The notes under the pieces are model-generated. The model made no database searches. It saw only the letters and a program-made list of their open reading frames with translations, and was not told where the DNA came from. From a virus, in IMG/VR virus record IMGVR_UViG_3300028802_000001, positions 1 through 64,000 of that record: a stretch of 64,000 nt of DNA; one strand, written 5' to 3'. Shown in pieces: positions 41,026 to 48,360 of the stretch (position 1 is its first letter; every line of letters begins with the position of its first letter). Position numbers and translations under genes: made by a program.

Positions 41026-41166
41026 ATGCCCAAGGGTAAGAAAATCACGGTTGAGGGCACCAAGCCAGCCCCCAATATGGAAAACGCGCCAGTGGGCCTG
41101 CCAATGGTTCCATTCGATCCTCCCCTGACCACAGACAGACCATTCGGACTGCCCATCTCGCAATAG
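41026..41166 (+). CDS. 46-residue Pro-rich small protein
   Basis: ATG 41026, no clear ribosome site. KGKKITVEGTKPAPN then Pro-rich ....VPFDPPLTTDRPFGLPISQ. The lack of an SD and low complexity make it uncertain. Confidence 0.35.
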   Translation: MPKGKKITVEGTKPAPNMENAPVGLPMVPFDPPLTTDRPFGLPISQ

Positions 41167-41237
41167 CGCACTTAAATGTCAAAACTCACTCAAATTTAAC
41201 AACTATATTTCAGAAAACACAGTCGCTACCTATCATA

Positions 41238-41266
41238 TTGGTCAGGCTGTCGATTGGCTATATATT
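41238..41266 (+). promoter_or_regulatory. Probable promoter before the TerS-like gene
   Basis: TTGGTC (41238-41243), 17 bp, TATATT (41261-41266) in an AT-rich 100-bp gap. The expected start near 41273 is only about 2 bases before ATG 41275, suggesting a leaderless message. Confidence 0.55.
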
Positions 41267-41274
41267 TCAATGCT

Positions 41275-41931
41275 ATGGATAATACTGAAACTGGAAAACC
41301 GGAAAATCCCGAGATGCCACGCGGTGGTTCCAAGAAAGGCGAGCACCGCGGCGAGATCAAACGCGAGGCTAAAAGCTTGGGTGTTCCAGCGGGACTCCCG
41401 AAGCGCAAGCGGGGCAAGCGTGGCAATCCAATAGGCCGTGTTCATGGCTCGATGAACCGGACGACGCAGAAGCGATTAAGGTTGATTTCCAAAGAGTTAG
41501 GCATGGCCGAGTTGAGCGGTATGATGCCGAAGGACATGCTGCTGGCCGTTAGCCGGATATTCTTCAAGATGGCGATGGATGATCAGAAGGCTATGGTGTC
41601 TGCATCTGAGCCGAAACCAGTGGACAATCAACAGGTTCTAACGCCTAAAGAGGAAAACCCGGACGGGCGTGACGAGCTTGAATTGGTAGGCGCGTTCGAG
41701 CGTCACCTCGTCCTGGCGGCGGATACTGCCTACAAGGCAGCGGCGTTCTACCATCCTCGGCTGGAAGCCATTGCAGTTGCTGGCAATTCTGATCAATCAC
41801 CAGGGGATGTGTTGCGTGGATTGCTGGCTGAGATCGACGGTGATTCCCGTAAGGAACGCGAGCAAATCAAGCAGATCGAGCATGAGCCCACGCCTGAGGC
41901 CGTTGCGCTGAAGGACGTGATGGAGGGTTGA
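41275..41931 (+). CDS. Putative small terminase subunit
   Basis: 218 residues from ATG 41275, without an SD. Basic N-terminus (KKGEHRGEIKREAKSLG, PKRKRGKRGNP) for DNA binding, then MPKDMLLAVSRIFFKMAMDD and FERHLVLAADTAYKAAAFYHPRLEAIAVAGN: the ML..mr.....A.aAPy.HPRL pattern of phage small terminases. It lies 10 kb before the large subunit. A distant alternative is a general DNA-binding protein. Confidence 0.52.
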   Translation: MDNTETGKPENPEMPRGGSKKGEHRGEIKREAKSLGVPAGLPKRKRGKRGNPIGRVHGSMNRTTQKRLRLISKELGMAELSGMMPKDMLLAVSRIFFKMAMDDQKAMVSASEPKPVDNQQVLTPKEENPDGRDELELVGAFERHLVLAADTAYKAAAFYHPRLEAIAVAGNSDQSPGDVLRGLLAEIDGDSRKEREQIKQIEHEPTPEAVALKDVMEG

Positions 41932-41962
41932 TAATCGTTTCAAAATTGCCCATAATGGTTTC

Positions 41963-42289
41963 ATGGACGCCCCCAAATGCAAGATATGCAACGAGCGACA
42001 CTATGGCCTCTGCCCCGGTTCTAAGCGTCCACGCCCAACAGCGGTGGAGGCGATGGCCTCTCGCGTTACTCCCATTAAGAATCCCCGTGCTGATGCAAAG
42101 CCGGTCTCGGCTGGATACGAGGACGGTCGAACAGTCGGTTTGATTCCGGCGACGGGGGCCAAGCCTAAGCGTGGTCGGCCCCGCATTGGCGAGCCCCCAC
42201 GATCCAGACCCTGGGAGGCCCTAGGGATGTCTCGGTCCACTTGGTGGCGTCGGCAACGGGAGAAGAAAAACGGCGTCCCCCCAAAATAA
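41963..42289 (+). CDS. Zinc-knuckle, AT-hook and HTH-like small protein
   Basis: 108 residues: CKICNERHYGLCPG zinc knuckle, basic AT-hook-like KRGRPRIG, and RPWEALGMSRSTWWRRQREKK, a helix-turn-helix-like element repeated twice in 42919-43170. Likely DNA binding. Confidence 0.58.
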   Translation: MDAPKCKICNERHYGLCPGSKRPRPTAVEAMASRVTPIKNPRADAKPVSAGYEDGRTVGLIPATGAKPKRGRPRIGEPPRSRPWEALGMSRSTWWRRQREKKNGVPPK

Positions 42290-42291
42290 TT

Positions 42292-42333
42292 GTGCCACCC
42301 CCTATTGACCTCCGTGCCAAATCGTGCCAATAT
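42292..42333 (+). promoter_or_regulatory. Promoter with GTGCCA repeats
   Basis: TTGACC (42305-42310), 17 bp, CAATAT (42328-42333). GTGCCA occurs at about 42292, 42314 and 42324, the last two inside CGTGCCAA direct repeats 10 bp apart that overlap the spacer and -10. Probably an operator for an unidentified regulator. Confidence 0.5.
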
Positions 42334-42358
42334 GCGTCATCAGCAACGGGAGACGGAC

Positions 42359-42556
42359 ATGACCTACTGCATCGTGACTGGAATTGAGTTCGCTTCCACC
42401 CGTGAGATGGAAGAGGCTTATGGCATCGATAGCCCGGAGATGCTCCGAGCGGAGTCGCAGGCTCAGTACGAAGAGGATTGCATCGCGCAGCAGGACGAGA
42501 TCGAAGCCTCTGGTCCTAAGTTCCGCGTGGCATTTGACGATGAAATCCCTTGGTGA
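42359..42556 (+). CDS. Small acidic unknown protein
   Basis: 65 residues from ATG 42359 with GGGAGA upstream. TYCIVTGIEFASTREMEEAYGIDSPEMLRAESQ, acidic and helical. Unknown. Confidence 0.52.
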   Translation: MTYCIVTGIEFASTREMEEAYGIDSPEMLRAESQAQYEEDCIAQQDEIEASGPKFRVAFDDEIPW

Positions 42557-42564
42557 AGTCTAGC

Positions 42565-42590
42565 GGGGGCTTAGGCCCCCCTTCTTCCCC
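42565..42590 (+). terminator. Terminator-like hairpin
   Basis: GGGGGC / GCCCCC with loop TTAG (42565-42580), followed by CTTCTTCCCC, a pyrimidine-rich but weak T tract. Follows the 42359 gene. Confidence 0.55.
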
Positions 42591-42605
42591 ACCCAATCAG
42601 GAGCA

Positions 42606-42803
42606 ATGCAGATGACGAAGGTTCTGGCAGAAATGGCCCGCGAGTGTGACGTGTGGGGCAAGAACGTGACTTGGCGTTGTGAGGCGGGCGATAGCTATAT
42701 CGGCAATGTTGAAGGGCGAGGCGCTACATACGAGGCGGCGATTGCCGATGCAAAGCGTCAGTACCCATTCCCGGTGACAATTGAAGTGATTGAAACCCCA
42801 TGA
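42606..42803 (+). CDS. Small unknown protein
   Basis: 65 residues; ATG 42606 and 42612 both near AGGAG, the second at better spacing. NVTWRCEAGDSYIGNVEGRGATYEAAIADAKRQYPF, beta-strand then helix. Overlaps the next gene. Confidence 0.5.
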   Translation: MQMTKVLAEMARECDVWGKNVTWRCEAGDSYIGNVEGRGATYEAAIADAKRQYPFPVTIEVIETP

Positions 42804-42922
42804 CCCTTCGCGAGGCAGCGCAGCGCGTAATTGACGCTTGGGACGATGGCGACCTTGCGGAAGCGGTCAACGATTTGCGCGAGGCTTTGAAAGAAGCCCA
42901 ATCCGTCGAGGAGGCATCATGA
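42800..42922 (+). CDS. 40-residue acidic helical protein
   Basis: ATG 42800 overlaps the previous TGA. TLREAAQRVIDAWDDGDLAEAVNDLREALKEAQ, a common small phage helix protein. Its end encodes GAGGAGG, the next gene's ribosome site. Confidence 0.52.
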   Translation: MTLREAAQRVIDAWDDGDLAEAVNDLREALKEAQSVEEAS

Positions 42923-43170
42923 AGGCCGGTCGCCCCCTCGACAGCCAGAAGCACACGACCCTGACCGCGACCAAGCCGTGGGTTGCTGAAGGCATGTCGC
43001 GTAGAACTTGGTACCGCCGCCGCGCGGATGGGGCCGTCGTCCCCACCAAGCCCAAGCGCGGCCGTCCCCTTGCTCGCGACCGTGACAAGACACTCGTCGC
43101 CACGAAGCCGTGGGCCAAGCTCGGGATGAGCGAGTCCACATGGCGACGGCGGCAGGAGAAGCGGCCATGA
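42919..43170 (+). CDS. Tandem HTH-like repeat DNA-binding protein
   Basis: 83 residues, GAGGAGG upstream. Two copies of the same ~35-residue unit: GRPLD...TLTATKPWVAEGMSRRTWYRRR and GRPLA...TLVATKPWAKLGMSESTWRRRQ. Basic, Trp-containing helix-turn-helix-like elements; a third occurs in 41963-42289. Presumably a DNA-binding regulator. Confidence 0.55.
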   Translation: MKAGRPLDSQKHTTLTATKPWVAEGMSRRTWYRRRADGAVVPTKPKRGRPLARDRDKTLVATKPWAKLGMSESTWRRRQEKRP

Positions 43171-43346
43171 CCATCATCGATATGCTTGAGCGCGACCGCG
43201 CTCGTTATGAGGACAAGTGTCTCGCTGACACGCTATTGCTTTCTATCTGCCGGACTGAAACCGATCCAGACAAACTATTCGAGGCCGTCAAAATATGGCG
43301 GCGGGCCAGAGCAGACTTTGAACGAACGGAGAAAAGCGATGATTGA
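43167..43346 (+). CDS. Small helical unknown protein
   Basis: 59 residues, ATGA overlap. IIDMLERDRARYEDKCLADTLLLSIC, then charged helix VKIWRRARADFERTEK. Unknown. Confidence 0.5.
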   Translation: MTIIDMLERDRARYEDKCLADTLLLSICRTETDPDKLFEAVKIWRRARADFERTEKSDD

Positions 43347-43530
43347 TGGTACAATCCGCTCCCACCGCGGTCGCATTGTGGTGGACTACTCGACGCCGCC
43401 CGTGATCGAGTACATTGACGAGCAACCATTGCCGCTTCGGTGGCAACTGTTCGCCGCCGCCATGGCCTGCTCTTGCACTGCGGCAATCGGTTTCATCTGG
43501 GCATACCTGATATTCGGGGTGTTGCAATGA
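43339..43530 (+). CDS. Small single-span membrane protein
   Basis: 63 residues from ATG 43339 (GGAGA upstream). Polar N-terminus with VDYSTPPVIEYI, one transmembrane helix (LFAAAMACSCTAAIGFIWAYLIF). Overlaps the exported-protein gene. Confidence 0.5.
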   Translation: MIDGTIRSHRGRIVVDYSTPPVIEYIDEQPLPLRWQLFAAAMACSCTAAIGFIWAYLIFGVLQ

Positions 43531-44159
43531 TGCGCTACGTGCTCACGGCGGCCGTCCTGTTACTGCCGCTCCCGGCCAGCGCCAATGCAATCACCTACAC
43601 GGCCTCTGGGGTGATCGCGGCGTGGCCCGGAACTGCGATTAGCGGTGAGACGTGGGGAATTGATGGGGGCGGCTACTTTGGATCAGCCGGCGCAAGCCTC
43701 GTTGGCGCTCCGTATGCGGTAACGTGGACGGCGACCGATTGCGAATGCATTGGCGCAGCAAATTATGCGCCACTGGCGTCTAGTTACCCCAAACCCAACC
43801 CCATCGTAGACGTGACGCTGACCATTAACGGGTTCACCTACGATTTTGGTGGCAACGGTTGGTATGGCGCATTCTATTTCAACGACCAAGCAACTGGCTA
43901 TTTCGACGGTGGCAGCTTCATCGAAACGAGCGTGGGTGTTGCTCCGACGCCCGGTATCCAGGGATCTTTCCAGATCATCAATAACCGCTCGTCCACGCTG
44001 CAATTCACCAGCGGCATGTTCCAGGAAGCGCCGGTCGTGGTGAACAGGCTTGCGAGCGTTTCAGTTCCTGGTCCGGTCGCTGGCTCGGGTCTGCCCGGCT
44101 TGCTCATGGCATGCGCTGGCCTTCTCGGCTGGCGATGCAGAGCCAATAGGAGGCTATGA
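43527..44159 (+). CDS. Exported protein with PEP-CTERM-like C-terminal sorting tail
   Basis: 210 residues from ATG 43527 (overlap). Signal peptide RYVLTAAVLLLPLPASANA; mature beta-rich region with two neighbouring Cys (DCECIGAAN) and a jellyroll-like middle. The C-terminus VPGPVAGSGLPGLLMACAGLLGWRCRANRRL has the VP..P..G transmembrane-then-basic layout of exosortase-sorted PEP-CTERM proteins in alphaproteobacteria. It looks like a host-type surface protein and is very unusual in a phage. Confidence 0.65.
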   Translation: MMRYVLTAAVLLLPLPASANAITYTASGVIAAWPGTAISGETWGIDGGGYFGSAGASLVGAPYAVTWTATDCECIGAANYAPLASSYPKPNPIVDVTLTINGFTYDFGGNGWYGAFYFNDQATGYFDGGSFIETSVGVAPTPGIQGSFQIINNRSSTLQFTSGMFQEAPVVVNRLASVSVPGPVAGSGLPGLLMACAGLLGWRCRANRRL

Positions 44160-44338
44160 TGCTAATCAGGCGCATTGGGTGGCGCTGGTATCTGTTCCTG
44201 CGCAACAGCGTATGGTGCATTGGGCGTGATGGAATATCCAAGCCCAATTGGCAGTGGACGCCGGGGGAAGTGGAGCGGATGAAAGAGTACAAGAAAGATA
44301 AGCCACCCATCACATACAATCGCATTGAGAAGGGCTGA
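44156..44338 (+). CDS. Small unknown protein
   Basis: 60 residues, ATG overlapping the previous stop, AGGAGG upstream. LIRRIGWRWYLFLRNSVWCIG then a polar Lys-rich end; possibly membrane-associated. Confidence 0.45.
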   Translation: MMLIRRIGWRWYLFLRNSVWCIGRDGISKPNWQWTPGEVERMKEYKKDKPPITYNRIEKG

Positions 44339-44340
44339 TC

Positions 44341-44568
44341 ATGGGCTACGTTCTCGCTGACAAGGGCAAGACCATCGTCCGCAAGGGCGGGGCAGACGGG
44401 CAATCGGATGACGACTTGCTCCTGCTGGAGATTGTCAAGCGAGCGCCTGCGCTCTCCAAGGAAGACTTACAATCGTGCTTCGTGGCGATCCGCATGGAGT
44501 ATGGGACTGACGCGCTGGACGCGATTCGATCCAATCACATTCATTTTGAGGAGCGGAAGCCGCAATGA
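44341..44568 (+). CDS. Small unknown protein
   Basis: 75 residues. DDDLLLLEIVKRAPALSKEDLQSCFVAIRMEYGTDALDAI, helical. Overlaps the next gene by ATGA. Confidence 0.5.
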   Translation: MGYVLADKGKTIVRKGGADGQSDDDLLLLEIVKRAPALSKEDLQSCFVAIRMEYGTDALDAIRSNHIHFEERKPQ

Positions 44569-45104
44569 GCAACTCCTATGATGGACTAATGGACGCTGCG
44601 ATTAAGACTGCCTCGTTGGATGACTTGAAGGCCGCTGCCGCGCTCATGGATGAGATGAAATTGAAGGCGATTAAGATTGCGATATTTCTTGGCTCTAATG
44701 GAATTGGTGATGCTCACTTGGATTATGATCCTCTTCCCGAGAAATCTGATCTAGAAATTGATGGGGATGATGCGATTCTTCATTGGTTCTCTGAGGACTA
44801 TGGCCCTTTCAGCCAGCGTTTCCCGGCAACATTGCTGTTGGGAAACGTCAATGGCGAAGGATTAAATGCTGCTATTTTCGCGTTCGCTGATCAAGAGATC
44901 AAGAGGATTGAACTCAAAAAGAAGGACGACAGAGAACTTGCCGCGATGCTGGAGGAGGAAGGCCGCAGGAACTTCATGGCAGCGATGCCAGAGCTTGTGA
45001 AGGATCTGATGGAGCAACAAAAGTCCTTGCAGGGGAAATTTGATGCCAACCAGGACCAGATCGTTGAGTTGCTTAAGCAGTTGACTGAGGGCAATCATGG
45101 CTGA
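44565..45104 (+). CDS. Unknown helical protein with C-terminal coiled coil
   Basis: 179 residues. An N-terminal acidic domain and a long C-terminal coiled coil (DQEIKRIELKKKDDRELAAMLEEEGRRNF; QQKSLQGKFDANQDQIVELLKQL). Base use looks AT-richer than its neighbours. Unknown role. Confidence 0.5.
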   Translation: MSNSYDGLMDAAIKTASLDDLKAAAALMDEMKLKAIKIAIFLGSNGIGDAHLDYDPLPEKSDLEIDGDDAILHWFSEDYGPFSQRFPATLLLGNVNGEGLNAAIFAFADQEIKRIELKKKDDRELAAMLEEEGRRNFMAAMPELVKDLMEQQKSLQGKFDANQDQIVELLKQLTEGNHG

Positions 45105-45312
45105 GAAGGCGAGCAAGGCGCTGGTGAATTACCGGCTCGGCACCGTGTCCCGGAGGTGCGAGCTATGCACGATGTTCCGGCCACCCTCGTCCTGCACTGC
45201 GGTGGAGGGGCGGATATCCCCGATAGACTTGTGCGATTATTTCAAACGCCAGCCCTCAAATGTGGTAGCGTTCGGCAGTCTTGGTGGTTCGCGCTATCCT
45301 AAGGCATCGTGA
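45097..45312 (+). CDS. Cys-rich HiPIP-like small protein carrying FGSLG
   Basis: 71 residues. CELCTMFRPPSSCTAVEGRISPIDLCDYF gives four Cys spaced like small high-potential Fe-S-like phage proteins. The C-terminus has VAFGSLGGSRYP, one of several FGSL motifs in the genome. Confidence 0.58.
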   Translation: MAEKASKALVNYRLGTVSRRCELCTMFRPPSSCTAVEGRISPIDLCDYFKRQPSNVVAFGSLGGSRYPKAS

Positions 45313-45324
45313 TGGAGATCCCAA

Positions 45325-45603
45325 ATGCCGCCTGTCAGCGAAAAGCAACGCGCCGCCATGTACGCAGCGGCATCAGGCCATTCGACCATCGGCATCCCGC
45401 AAAGTGTGGGTAAGGAGTTCGTCGGGGCCGACCCTGGAGGAAAACTCCCAAAGCGAGTCAAATCACCAGTTTCCAAGCCCCACAAGACCCCAATGACGAA
45501 GGGCACTGGCTCCTCGATGCCCAAGCACCCGAAATACGGTGCCGGCCACTACATGAGCACGCCAGCCCCATTTGGATCGCTCGGTTCCTCAGAGGAGGAA
45601 TGA
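45325..45603 (+). CDS. DUF3008-like protein
   Basis: 92 residues. [32 protein letters not shown] is the hallmark of a widespread small phage and bacterial family (DUF3008). Basic Lys/Pro-rich middle and a C-terminal [12 protein letters not shown] tail with the recurring motif. Confidence 0.72.
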   Translation: MPPVSEKQRAAMYAAASGHSTIGIPQSVGKEFVGADPGGKLPKRVKSPVSKPHKTPMTKGTGSSMPKHPKYGAGHYMSTPAPFGSLGSSEEE

Positions 45604-45604
45604 C

Positions 45605-45808
45605 ATGCCAATCCTCAATCCACTAGACGAATGCATCAGAATCGGAATGCACGTCAGATCAATCCACGGTCACGGCACCGGCGTTGTCGTAGACATTGCG
45701 GAGGACGACTACTGCGACATCCTCACCGTGGAGATGGATATTCCCCATAAGAACGGGAAATACGCGCTCGTCCATGCTGACGAGGTAGTTCCTGTGAGGT
45801 TGCATTGA
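45605..45808 (+). CDS. Small KOW-like beta protein
   Basis: 67 residues, GAGGAGG upstream. DECIRIGMHVRSIHGHGTGVVVDIAEDDYCDILTVEMD, a KOW/SH3-like barrel pattern, possibly RNA or protein binding. Confidence 0.55.
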   Translation: MPILNPLDECIRIGMHVRSIHGHGTGVVVDIAEDDYCDILTVEMDIPHKNGKYALVHADEVVPVRLH

Positions 45809-45809
45809 C

Positions 45810-46052
45810 ATGGCAGTCCTGACCGCAAAGACGCGCAAGGCTATCCCGACCAGCCAGTTTGCTGGCCCGGACAGGAGCTACCCGGTTCCTGATCGGGCTC
45901 ACGCCGCCAATGCCAAAAGTAGGGCCACGCAGGCAGTCAGGGCCGGCCGGATGTCTTCCTCGACCGCCGCCAAGATCAAGGCGAAGGCGAACAAGGTGCT
46001 CGGCCACAAGCGCACGTTTGGCTCGCTGGCACCGGGGGACGACGATGAGTGA
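45810..46052 (+). CDS. DUF6582-like small protein with FGSLAP tail
   Basis: 80 residues. TAKTRKAIPTSQFAGPDRSYPVPDRAHAANAKSRATQAV is a conserved phage signature; C-terminus KRTFGSLAPGDDDE carries the recurring motif. Often found beside portal or terminase genes; role unknown. Confidence 0.7.
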   Translation: MAVLTAKTRKAIPTSQFAGPDRSYPVPDRAHAANAKSRATQAVRAGRMSSSTAAKIKAKANKVLGHKRTFGSLAPGDDDE

Positions 46053-47373
46053 TCCGTACGCCTTCGGGTCGCTCGCCCCTGCGGACATGCCATCTCAGCA
46101 GCCTGCGCTCCAAGACGCCAACGTCATTGCGCTCCTGCGGCAGGCCATGGCCCGGAATCCGGCGATGGGGGCCTCGCAGGCGTTCATGGGCGCCGTGGCT
46201 CCGCATCTGGCCGACCCGGCCACGTATGGCCCGCGGCCGGCACCGACAATGGAGCCCAATGAGGCTGGCAAGGTGCCTACGGCCGATCCGCGCATGCTCG
46301 GGGGTGCCGCTGACGTAGGGAGCCTGCTGGGCCTTGGCATTGGTGGTCCTGGCGCTACCGGGGCGAAGATTGGCGCAGTGGCCGTGGGTCGGGCTATGCG
46401 CGATCCTGCCCTGTGGCATGGCTTGTCGATGGTCAAACTGCCGCGCCCGATCAGCGAGATGTCGAGCGGTCGGTTGGTACAGCAAGCGCCCACCGCGGAA
46501 CGGTTGATTTCGCCAGAGGCGCTAGAGGGTGGTATTTTGCTCCCCGGCCTAGGTGATAGGTCTGCCGTTGGAGGCTCTCTCACGCACGTTGGGGAGACAC
46601 CGCTACAAACGCCGGTCCCGTTGCAGGGTGGTCATGGCTACATGGCCGAGAACTCGCCCACAGGACAGGTATGGGCCTCGGCCAAGCAGGTCATCAGCAC
46701 CATGGCAAATCGTGCAAAGATGCTTTCAGAACGTGAAGGGGCCCCCGTCTATCTGCCCTACACGGCGATGGGCGAGCGGGCCGTTGATTTCTCTCACCAT
46801 ATGTCGGACACGCTTGCCGATATGGTTGGAAGCGCAGGCGTCTCACGGGCGCAGGCCAAGGCGTTTAACGAGAAGATGCTGGCACCCTCGACGGACTTCA
46901 AAGCAGACCCAAATTTCCCCGGTGTGATGTCGAAGAATCTCCGAGAATATCTGGCGAGTTCTCCGGGTGCCATCCGTAACAAGTTTGCCAAGCTGATGGA
47001 CACGCGGGAGATGCAACAGGCTGGGTTTCCGAGCGTGGCTGAAGCTCGGTTTGCCGTCACTGACCCACGGCTTTTACATGAGCCGACCGGCGCTGCGGGG
47101 ATGTCGATTTCACGGCTCGATCCGAATGTTGTAGGGCCTTCGGCTCACCGGACCTATAATACCGGGATTGGTGGCGAATATCTCGGCGGCTTTGGGCAGT
47201 CCGTGCCGAAGGAAGTCATGTACCCCAATATCATCGACGCCTATCGCAAGCAGGGCTATCGGCCGGATCAATATGACTACCTAATGGGACGAGGCGCTGC
47301 GCCTGTCTTTCAAAAAGCCGATCCGCAGTGGCTAGAAGGCATCATGAAATACTTACGGGGACAAGGTCGATGA
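46045..47373 (+). CDS. Polyvalent/ejected-like protein starting with FGSLAP
   Basis: 442 residues from ATG 46045. Opens SDPYAFGSLAPADMPS, matching SDTWGSLAPMAED in the zincin protein at 6685, and is Ala/Gly/Pro-rich before a conserved block (SPTGQVWASAKQVISTMANRAKMLSEREGAPVYLPYTAMGERAVDFS in pieces) typical of large polyvalent protein domains. No HExxH. It may be another protein delivered by the virion, though it lies far from the ejection cluster. Confidence 0.52.
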   Translation: MSDPYAFGSLAPADMPSQQPALQDANVIALLRQAMARNPAMGASQAFMGAVAPHLADPATYGPRPAPTMEPNEAGKVPTADPRMLGGAADVGSLLGLGIGGPGATGAKIGAVAVGRAMRDPALWHGLSMVKLPRPISEMSSGRLVQQAPTAERLISPEALEGGILLPGLGDRSAVGGSLTHVGETPLQTPVPLQGGHGYMAENSPTGQVWASAKQVISTMANRAKMLSEREGAPVYLPYTAMGERAVDFSHHMSDTLADMVGSAGVSRAQAKAFNEKMLAPSTDFKADPNFPGVMSKNLREYLASSPGAIRNKFAKLMDTREMQQAGFPSVAEARFAVTDPRLLHEPTGAAGMSISRLDPNVVGPSAHRTYNTGIGGEYLGGFGQSVPKEVMYPNIIDAYRKQGYRPDQYDYLMGRGAAPVFQKADPQWLEGIMKYLRGQGR

Positions 47374-47585
47374 GAAACGCAGTGAGTCCAGGGGCCAAGG
47401 CCGTCCAGTTTGATACCACTGAGGCACCCGATGTCTATCGGGTTTGCACCGTCGATGCTGATGGGGGCATCGTTGACCTGTTCGATGACCTTCACGACAG
47501 CCAGAAGGCTGCGGCTCTTGCCGTTAAGTTGGCGCAAGATCACGGTCTTCCGGTGTCCCGCCGCGCCGATCACGATGGGGAATAG
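47370..47585 (+). CDS. Small unknown protein
   Basis: 71 residues, ATGA overlap. DVYRVCTVDADGGIVDLFDDLHDSQKAAALAVKLAQDHGLPVS, a strand-turn-helix unit common in small phage proteins. Confidence 0.5.
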   Translation: MRNAVSPGAKAVQFDTTEAPDVYRVCTVDADGGIVDLFDDLHDSQKAAALAVKLAQDHGLPVSRRADHDGE

Positions 47586-47588
47586 CGA

Positions 47589-47987
47589 ATGGCCTTCAAC
47601 GTCAGAATCTTCGCGCACGAGGGCTTGGCCCAACAGCGCCTAATTCTGCCGTTTCAGCATACGGAGAGGTCGGTATTTCAACTCACGCAGCCCTACCTCT
47701 GGAGCCAAGTGATCTCTACGAGTGGAGTGGTTGTCTCAAGCTCCCCAGACAACACGCCGCGCGTTAGCGTTTTGCGCATTGAGGTGCCAGATAGGGAGCG
47801 GATCTTCTATGAAATCAACCCTCCGTCGCGTACTGTGATAGCGAGCGTGACATCGCCGCTCATGAGTGGCTGCAACAACTTTCCCTTTGCGCCGGGGTGG
47901 ACGATCAGCATGGGTGACGCCTCGACGGCTGGAATCGGGTATTTCATAATCGGGGTCAGCGGCATCGGCATCGGTGCAATCGGTTGA
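47589..47987 (+). CDS. Structural-like protein, paralogue 1
   Basis: 132 residues. AFNVRIFAHEGLAQQRLILPFQHTERSVFQLTQPYLWSQ and DNTPRVSVLRIEVPD, beta-rich. Nearly the same layout as the next gene, so a tandem duplication. Ends in a Gly/Ile tail that the paralogue lacks. Confidence 0.52.
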   Translation: MAFNVRIFAHEGLAQQRLILPFQHTERSVFQLTQPYLWSQVISTSGVVVSSSPDNTPRVSVLRIEVPDRERIFYEINPPSRTVIASVTSPLMSGCNNFPFAPGWTISMGDASTAGIGYFIIGVSGIGIGAIG

Positions 47988-48002
47988 GCGAGGTGATGTG
48001 AT

Positions 48003-48350
48003 ATGGCCTTCAATTGCAGGATTTTTGCCCATGAGGGACTCGCGCAGATGCGATTGATTTTGCCAGTGCAGCACACTGAGGACACTGTCTATCAACTCAC
48101 GCAGCCTTATGTGTTTTCGCAGATATTGACGGTGACCTCCACGCCGGTTTCGAGCGATGCCGACAGCACGCCGCGTGTTACGATCCTTCGGATCGAAGTT
48201 CCGGATGGGGCGAGCATCCGTTACGAGATCAACCCAACGGGGCGCAACATACAGGCTGGCAATGAATCACCGATCTTGAGCGGGATGAACAATTTCCAAT
48301 GGGCGCCGGAATGGCGTCTATCGGTGGTTGATGCGGCGGCGTTTCCATAG
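48003..48350 (+). CDS. Structural-like protein, paralogue 2
   Basis: 115 residues: AFNCRIFAHEGLAQMRLILPVQHTEDTVYQLTQPYVFSQ, DSTPRVTILRIEVPD..SIRYEINP. Clearly related to 47589-47987 over the full length. Just before the exported fibre. Confidence 0.52.
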   Translation: MAFNCRIFAHEGLAQMRLILPVQHTEDTVYQLTQPYVFSQILTVTSTPVSSDADSTPRVTILRIEVPDGASIRYEINPTGRNIQAGNESPILSGMNNFQWAPEWRLSVVDAAAFP

Positions 48351-48360
48351 AGGTATTGAC

